From the NCBI GenBank assembly GCA_002393195.1, contig DGIK01000073.1:1067-65066 (forward strand): DNA of 64,000 bases, given 5' to 3'. This document shows, piece by piece, positions 60,358-64,000 of this stretch. The notes under the pieces are model-generated. The model searched no databases. It was not told the origin of the DNA and saw only the letters and a program-made list of their open reading frames with translations. The DNA comes from Bacteroidales bacterium UBA3824. Lineage in GTDB: Bacteria; Bacteroidota; Bacteroidia; Bacteroidales; UBA3824. Within the stretch, counting starts at the first letter, position 1. Each line of letters begins with the position of its first letter. Made by a program: the position numbers and the translations under genes.

Positions 60358-62448
60358 ATGTTAAGGCGCATTGCCATAATATCTGTCATACTTTGCCTGT
60401 CGCTGTTTGCGAAGGCACAGGACGACGCCGAAGATGAAGAATTCGACGTCGTGGACAGCCTTTTGCGCGAGTACGCCGCCGCTACGTCTGACACGACGAG
60501 GTTCAGGCTGTGTTATGAAATTGGTTATGAATCAAATGACCCTGATACTGTAATCAAATATTCTTCTATTGGCGTTTCTTTGTTTGATAGCAAGGATTCT
60601 TCTCGATTGGCTAAGTTGTATGGCTATTGGGGCTGGGGATTTGGGAAAAAAACACAATATGAACTTGCAATAGAGTATAGTAAAAAATCCGCTGAAATTT
60701 CTAAATCTATTGGTGATATCGAACGCTATGTTTTTAGATCTGTTAATGTAAGTATCTATTATCAATTTGTTCATAATTATCAAGATATGTGGCGGACGCT
60801 TTATGATGCACTTCAAGTTGCACAACAATATGCTGATACTGTAAATATGTGTTATTGTTATTATAATATTGCAGATATTTATGATGATTTGGGTATGAAA
60901 GAACAGGGAATCGAAGTGGCTACCAAGGGCTTTCAATTAGCACAGCAGTCTAATAATTATAAGGATATGGGGATGTTGGCGTCTGTATTGTCTATGTTAA
61001 ATAAGTTAGACGGTGATGTCAATGATTGTCGTGAGTCAATAAATTGGGCACGTCGTGCATTGAAATATCTCGACAAGATTGACAATCTTGATGACGATTG
61101 TTTATCCAAAAAAATCAACTCTTATTTGCAATTAATCGATGGATATTTATCACTTGCCGAACTTGAAAAGAATGATTCGTTTATAGATTCAGCGGCGCGG
61201 TACAATTGTGAATTAGAGAAGTCATTGGAAGATTATTCGAATATCCAAATTCTTGTAATGGACAATAAGGCTATGATAAAATATGCTAAACGTGATTATC
61301 GTGGTGCGGAGAAGCTTTTGAACGAAACCTTAAAATATGCTAACGATATGGATTGTTATGGATACAATATATATATTTACAACGACTTATCCAAAACATA
61401 CTCCAAACTCGGCGACTATCGCAATGCCATCAAATATTACGAACTATACCGCAAGGAGATAGAGCCGATAAGTGGCACAAAGGCAATGATGGAGGCGGCG
61501 GCTTTTCAAACGAGGGCCAATGTAGAAGTTGAACAAGAGGCGGCGGAATACGAAAAGCGCATTGCTGAAATGGACTTGATGGAAAAGAAAAGCCATTTTC
61601 GGCGGATGATGACGGTGAGTGCGATTGGGTTTGTGGCGTTGCTGGTGTTGGTGTTTTTTATATGGAGGATTCTTCAACACACCCGCAAGGGCAACGCTGA
61701 TATTGCGTCGCACAATGAAGAAATCAAAACTCAAAACGAGGAATTGGAGGTGGAAAAAGTACGCCTTCAAGAGGTCAACAACAAAATCCGTCAGAGTATG
61801 AGGTATGCACGGCGCATACAGATGGCTACCGTAAGTTCGGAGGCGGAGATTGAGGAATTGTTTCCAGGGGCGTTGGTTTATAACAAACCTTGCGAAATCG
61901 TGAGCGGCGATTGGTACTGGACGTCGCGCCTCGGTTCCAAGAGGATTCTTGCATTGGGCGGCAGCGCAAAAATCGGCGTGCCGGGCGCATTGGTAAGTAT
62001 GATGACTGTCAATGCGTTGAAAGACACCATTGGTCAATTGTCGGCGATGTCGATGGTCTCGCCGTCGGCAATATTGCGCACCGTGCAATCCAAACTTCCC
62101 GAATCGGCTCGCAACAATGCGGCGGGCGTGTCGCTGTGCGTGTTTGGGCGGGGGAGCGTCAGGTTTGCGGGCGTCAATCAAAACGCATTGCTCTTCAAAA
62201 ACGGCACTCCCATCATAATGGGCGGCGACAAGCCGGGCGACAAATTCAATACCGTGTCTCCGGGCGATGCCGTAATGTTGTATTCCACGACCACCAAGCG
62301 CGAACTCGTTGCCCGCAACATAACGCCGGAGATTTTGTGTGAAACTCTCTACCAAAAGTCGCCGGTGGAGCAAAAGGGCGCGGTGGAAGAATTTATTTCG
62401 CAATCCGAACAGAAGGAGGACATTACGATTGTATCAATCACAATATGA
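60358..62448 (+). CDS. TPR sensor protein with degenerate SpoIIE/PP2C-like domain
   Basis: The 696-residue protein has a signal peptide (LSLFAKAQ), about eight TPR-like repeats (residues ~40-400), one membrane helix (~420-440) and a coiled coil (HNEEIKTQNEELEVEKVRLQE). It ends in a C-terminal SpoIIE/PP2C-like domain. In active members the core after IVSGDFYW reads about V-A-D-C-T-G-H-G-V-P-G-A. Here it reads ALGGSAKIGVPGA, so the metal-binding Asp is lost. It may be a pseudophosphatase that binds but does not hydrolyse. The TPR part (about 60520-61390) is much more AT-rich than the two ends. The next gene overlaps by four bases. Confidence 0.8.
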   Translation: MLRRIAIISVILCLSLFAKAQDDAEDEEFDVVDSLLREYAAATSDTTRFRLCYEIGYESNDPDTVIKYSSIGVSLFDSKDSSRLAKLYGYWGWGFGKKTQYELAIEYSKKSAEISKSIGDIERYVFRSVNVSIYYQFVHNYQDMWRTLYDALQVAQQYADTVNMCYCYYNIADIYDDLGMKEQGIEVATKGFQLAQQSNNYKDMGMLASVLSMLNKLDGDVNDCRESINWARRALKYLDKIDNLDDDCLSKKINSYLQLIDGYLSLAELEKNDSFIDSAARYNCELEKSLEDYSNIQILVMDNKAMIKYAKRDYRGAEKLLNETLKYANDMDCYGYNIYIYNDLSKTYSKLGDYRNAIKYYELYRKEIEPISGTKAMMEAAAFQTRANVEVEQEAAEYEKRIAEMDLMEKKSHFRRMMTVSAIGFVALLVLVFFIWRILQHTRKGNADIASHNEEIKTQNEELEVEKVRLQEVNNKIRQSMRYARRIQMATVSSEAEIEELFPGALVYNKPCEIVSGDWYWTSRLGSKRILALGGSAKIGVPGALVSMMTVNALKDTIGQLSAMSMVSPSAILRTVQSKLPESARNNAAGVSLCVFGRGSVRFAGVNQNALLFKNGTPIIMGGDKPGDKFNTVSPGDAVMLYSTTTKRELVARNITPEILCETLYQKSPVEQKGAVEEFISQSEQKEDITIVSITI

Positions 62449-64000
62449 AAATTAGGTTACTCATCATATTATCCGTGTTGACTTTGCTATCGTGCCGCGC
62501 ATTTTCGCAGCGCGACGAAAGAGCGTTTGCCGATAGTTGCGTGCGCGTCGCCTCCAATAGTTATGACCCCGACACTGTGAAAAAATACGCGGATATGGCT
62601 TATATTGTGGCTCAGCGGCTCGCCGACAGGAATTTGATGTATATGGCTGCCAACAATTTGGGCTGGGCGTATTCGGAGCGCAGGATGTTTGATTCGGCAA
62701 TCGTGATGTATAGGAAACAATTGCTCCTTGTAGCCTCCGACCAAGACCCAAGCAAAGCCGCGCTCGTGTATTGCAACCTCGGATTGTGTTACAAAAACAC
62801 CAACAGTTATTTTGAGATGTGGGACTGTTTCCGACAGGCGGCTGATATTTACACCGAACTCAAAGACACTTCCCGCCTCTGTTGGGCTATCAGGTCGCAG
62901 GGGTTGCCATACGCACAACTCGGCATGTCTAATACTGCCCAAAAACACTTCAACGATGCGTTGAGGCTTTCCACGATGTCGGGCGATTCTGTGGAGACTG
63001 CCGTTACTCTCTATCATTTGGCGGAATGTACTCTGATGCAATACATTGACAGTGTGGGCGTTAATACCGTAGATACGTTGCTCATTGCCAAACAGCAATT
63101 GCTCTCCGTACCGTCGGTGCTTGTGGACAAGCCGGCTGATTATTCGAGCTACATTGGCAGCATACTCAATATTACCAAATGTTATATAAAACTCGCCACG
63201 CTTACGTCCCGCAACGATTTTGCCGACAGTAGCCGGGTGTGGCTCGATTTTTTTATTAATCGGCACTATGACCCCAAAGAACTGTGGCACAATGTGGAGA
63301 CTACGTTGTTAGGGTGCGAGATTGAGGTGTTCAGGGGCAATTTTGCGGCTTCGGTGCGCCCTCTCGAACGGTTGCTCAAAGAGATGCCTGCCGACACTCT
63401 TCTCCTGCAACGTGCCGAGGCGTGCAGGATGTTGTCGTTGTGCTACAATGCCCTCGGCGATTACAAAAAGGCTTATGAAAATACTGTGATGTTTCACGAA
63501 CTCCAAGACAAGACCCACGACGAGGAGACGATGAAAAGGTTGTCTAATTTTGCCGCTCAGACCAATATCCAGCGCATCCACGACCAGCGCGAAATTACAA
63601 AGCAACAAAACGAACAGCACTTGAACGAGGTGCAGTCGCGCCAGCGGAATTTTTATATTTTGATTGGTGTGGCGTTCATCGTGTTGGCGGCTGTGGCTGT
63701 TGTGGTTGGTATGTTTTTGTATCGCAAACGTCGCCTCAATGCCCGCCTCAAAGCGTCGAGCGCACGTCTCGCCCAGATTTCTGCCCAACTTGCCACGCAG
63801 CGCAATGCCGAGGAGGAGGCGAAGAACGTTATGATTGGCAGTGTGGAGTATGCGTCGCAGATTCAGGCAGATACTATTGGCAACGCCGCCAAGGTGAGGG
63901 AGTTGTTTCCCGATAGTTTTGTGTATTACCGTCCACGCGACATTGTGAGCGGCGATTGGTATTATGCCGACATTGTGCGCGATCATAGGATTTTGGTTAA
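62445..64000 (+). CDS. TPR sensor protein, second copy (cut by window end)
   Basis: From the ATG at 62445 (overlapping the previous stop, ATGA) the frame stays open for 518 codons to the window end. It has a lipoprotein-like signal (LTLLSC), TPR repeats, a membrane helix (ILIGVAFIVLAAVAVVVGMF), a coiled coil, and the start of a SpoIIE-like domain (FPDSFVYYRPRDIVSGDWYY). The catalytic core lies beyond the window. It is a paralogue of the preceding gene. Confidence 0.85.
   Translation, partial: MKIRLLIILSVLTLLSCRAFSQRDERAFADSCVRVASNSYDPDTVKKYADMAYIVAQRLADRNLMYMAANNLGWAYSERRMFDSAIVMYRKQLLLVASDQDPSKAALVYCNLGLCYKNTNSYFEMWDCFRQAADIYTELKDTSRLCWAIRSQGLPYAQLGMSNTAQKHFNDALRLSTMSGDSVETAVTLYHLAECTLMQYIDSVGVNTVDTLLIAKQQLLSVPSVLVDKPADYSSYIGSILNITKCYIKLATLTSRNDFADSSRVWLDFFINRHYDPKELWHNVETTLLGCEIEVFRGNFAASVRPLERLLKEMPADTLLLQRAEACRMLSLCYNALGDYKKAYENTVMFHELQDKTHDEETMKRLSNFAAQTNIQRIHDQREITKQQNEQHLNEVQSRQRNFYILIGVAFIVLAAVAVVVGMFLYRKRRLNARLKASSARLAQISAQLATQRNAEEEAKNVMIGSVEYASQIQADTIGNAAKVRELFPDSFVYYRPRDIVSGDWYYADIVRDHRILV

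Noticed and set aside
61444..62403. 319-codon open frame antisense to the TPR sensor gene
   Set aside because: Low-complexity His/Arg-rich translation typical of a mirrored frame. No start signals.

Overview
The window is a stretch of chromosome from a member of the Bacteroidota, most likely a Bacteroidales-type gut or rumen bacterium. Many genes are preceded by the Bacteroidota promoter (TTTG, about 20 bases, then TAnnTTTG), Shine-Dalgarno sequences are weak or absent, and there are many Bacteroidota-style lipoproteins. The purM-prfA-pyrF order and the families present (DUF4468, DUF4153, WG repeats, AAA-ATPase-like/PD-(D/E)XK proteins, ORF6N, TPR plus SpoIIE-like proteins) fit the same group. 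All family assignments were made by eye, without database searches.

Layout. 1-4.1 kb: a remnant of a cupin gene, a divergent DXS-like thiamine-diphosphate enzyme behind a CMD-cupin lipoprotein, and a divergent AraC regulator. 4.1-9.6 kb: a complete tripartite RND efflux operon. 9.7-11.7 kb: an Abi-type HEPN gene with a structured leader, then an AraC regulator. 11.7-23.1 kb: cysN and cysD lie on the same strand but are separated by about 9.2 kb of accessory DNA. That DNA holds an AAA-ATPase/nuclease-like gene, an HxlR/FMN-binding/cupin cluster, a DUF1016 nuclease, a broken tolC joined to other gene fragments, a WG-repeat lipoprotein, and a reverse transcriptase with a long structured leader. 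23.1-28.7 kb: ApbE and a HAD phosphatase, a HipBA-like pair with tandem operators, two unusual tRNA-like genes, and an AAA ATPase with a C-terminal HEPN-like motif. 28.9-37.2 kb: carB, a probable toxin-antitoxin-chaperone trio with a SecB-like protein, a nuclease/ImmA fusion, a DUF4468 gene behind a strong hairpin, and a broken Panacea gene. 37.2-42 kb: a MATE transporter and the purM-prfA-pyrF operon. 42.4-46.6 kb: a four-gene operon of unknown function with a long structured leader, and a second AAA-ATPase/nuclease-like gene. 46.7-64 kb: mostly housekeeping and envelope genes (TcdA, nitroreductase, DUF3089 hydrolase, ABC-F, FolK, DUF4153, YihY, ModF-like, MbnP-like), with a MntA/HepT pair, an ORF6N protein and two TPR sensor proteins, the last cut off by the window end.

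Most notable are the RNA-linked elements. (i) A reverse transcriptase of the unknown/defence type has a ~330-base structured leader. (ii) Three long leaders, in front of the reverse transcriptase, the DUF4468 gene and the four-gene operon, share a 5' block (ATGGCGA) at a similar distance from the promoter. (iii) An Abi HEPN gene is preceded by a small terminator-like hairpin RNA. (iv) Two tandem tRNA-like genes with hairpin-bearing D loops lie divergently from an ATPase with a HEPN-like motif. (v) There is a SecB-associated trio. Together with HipBA, MntA/HepT, Panacea and DUF1016 genes, this makes the first 57 kb rich in defence and toxin-antitoxin genes.
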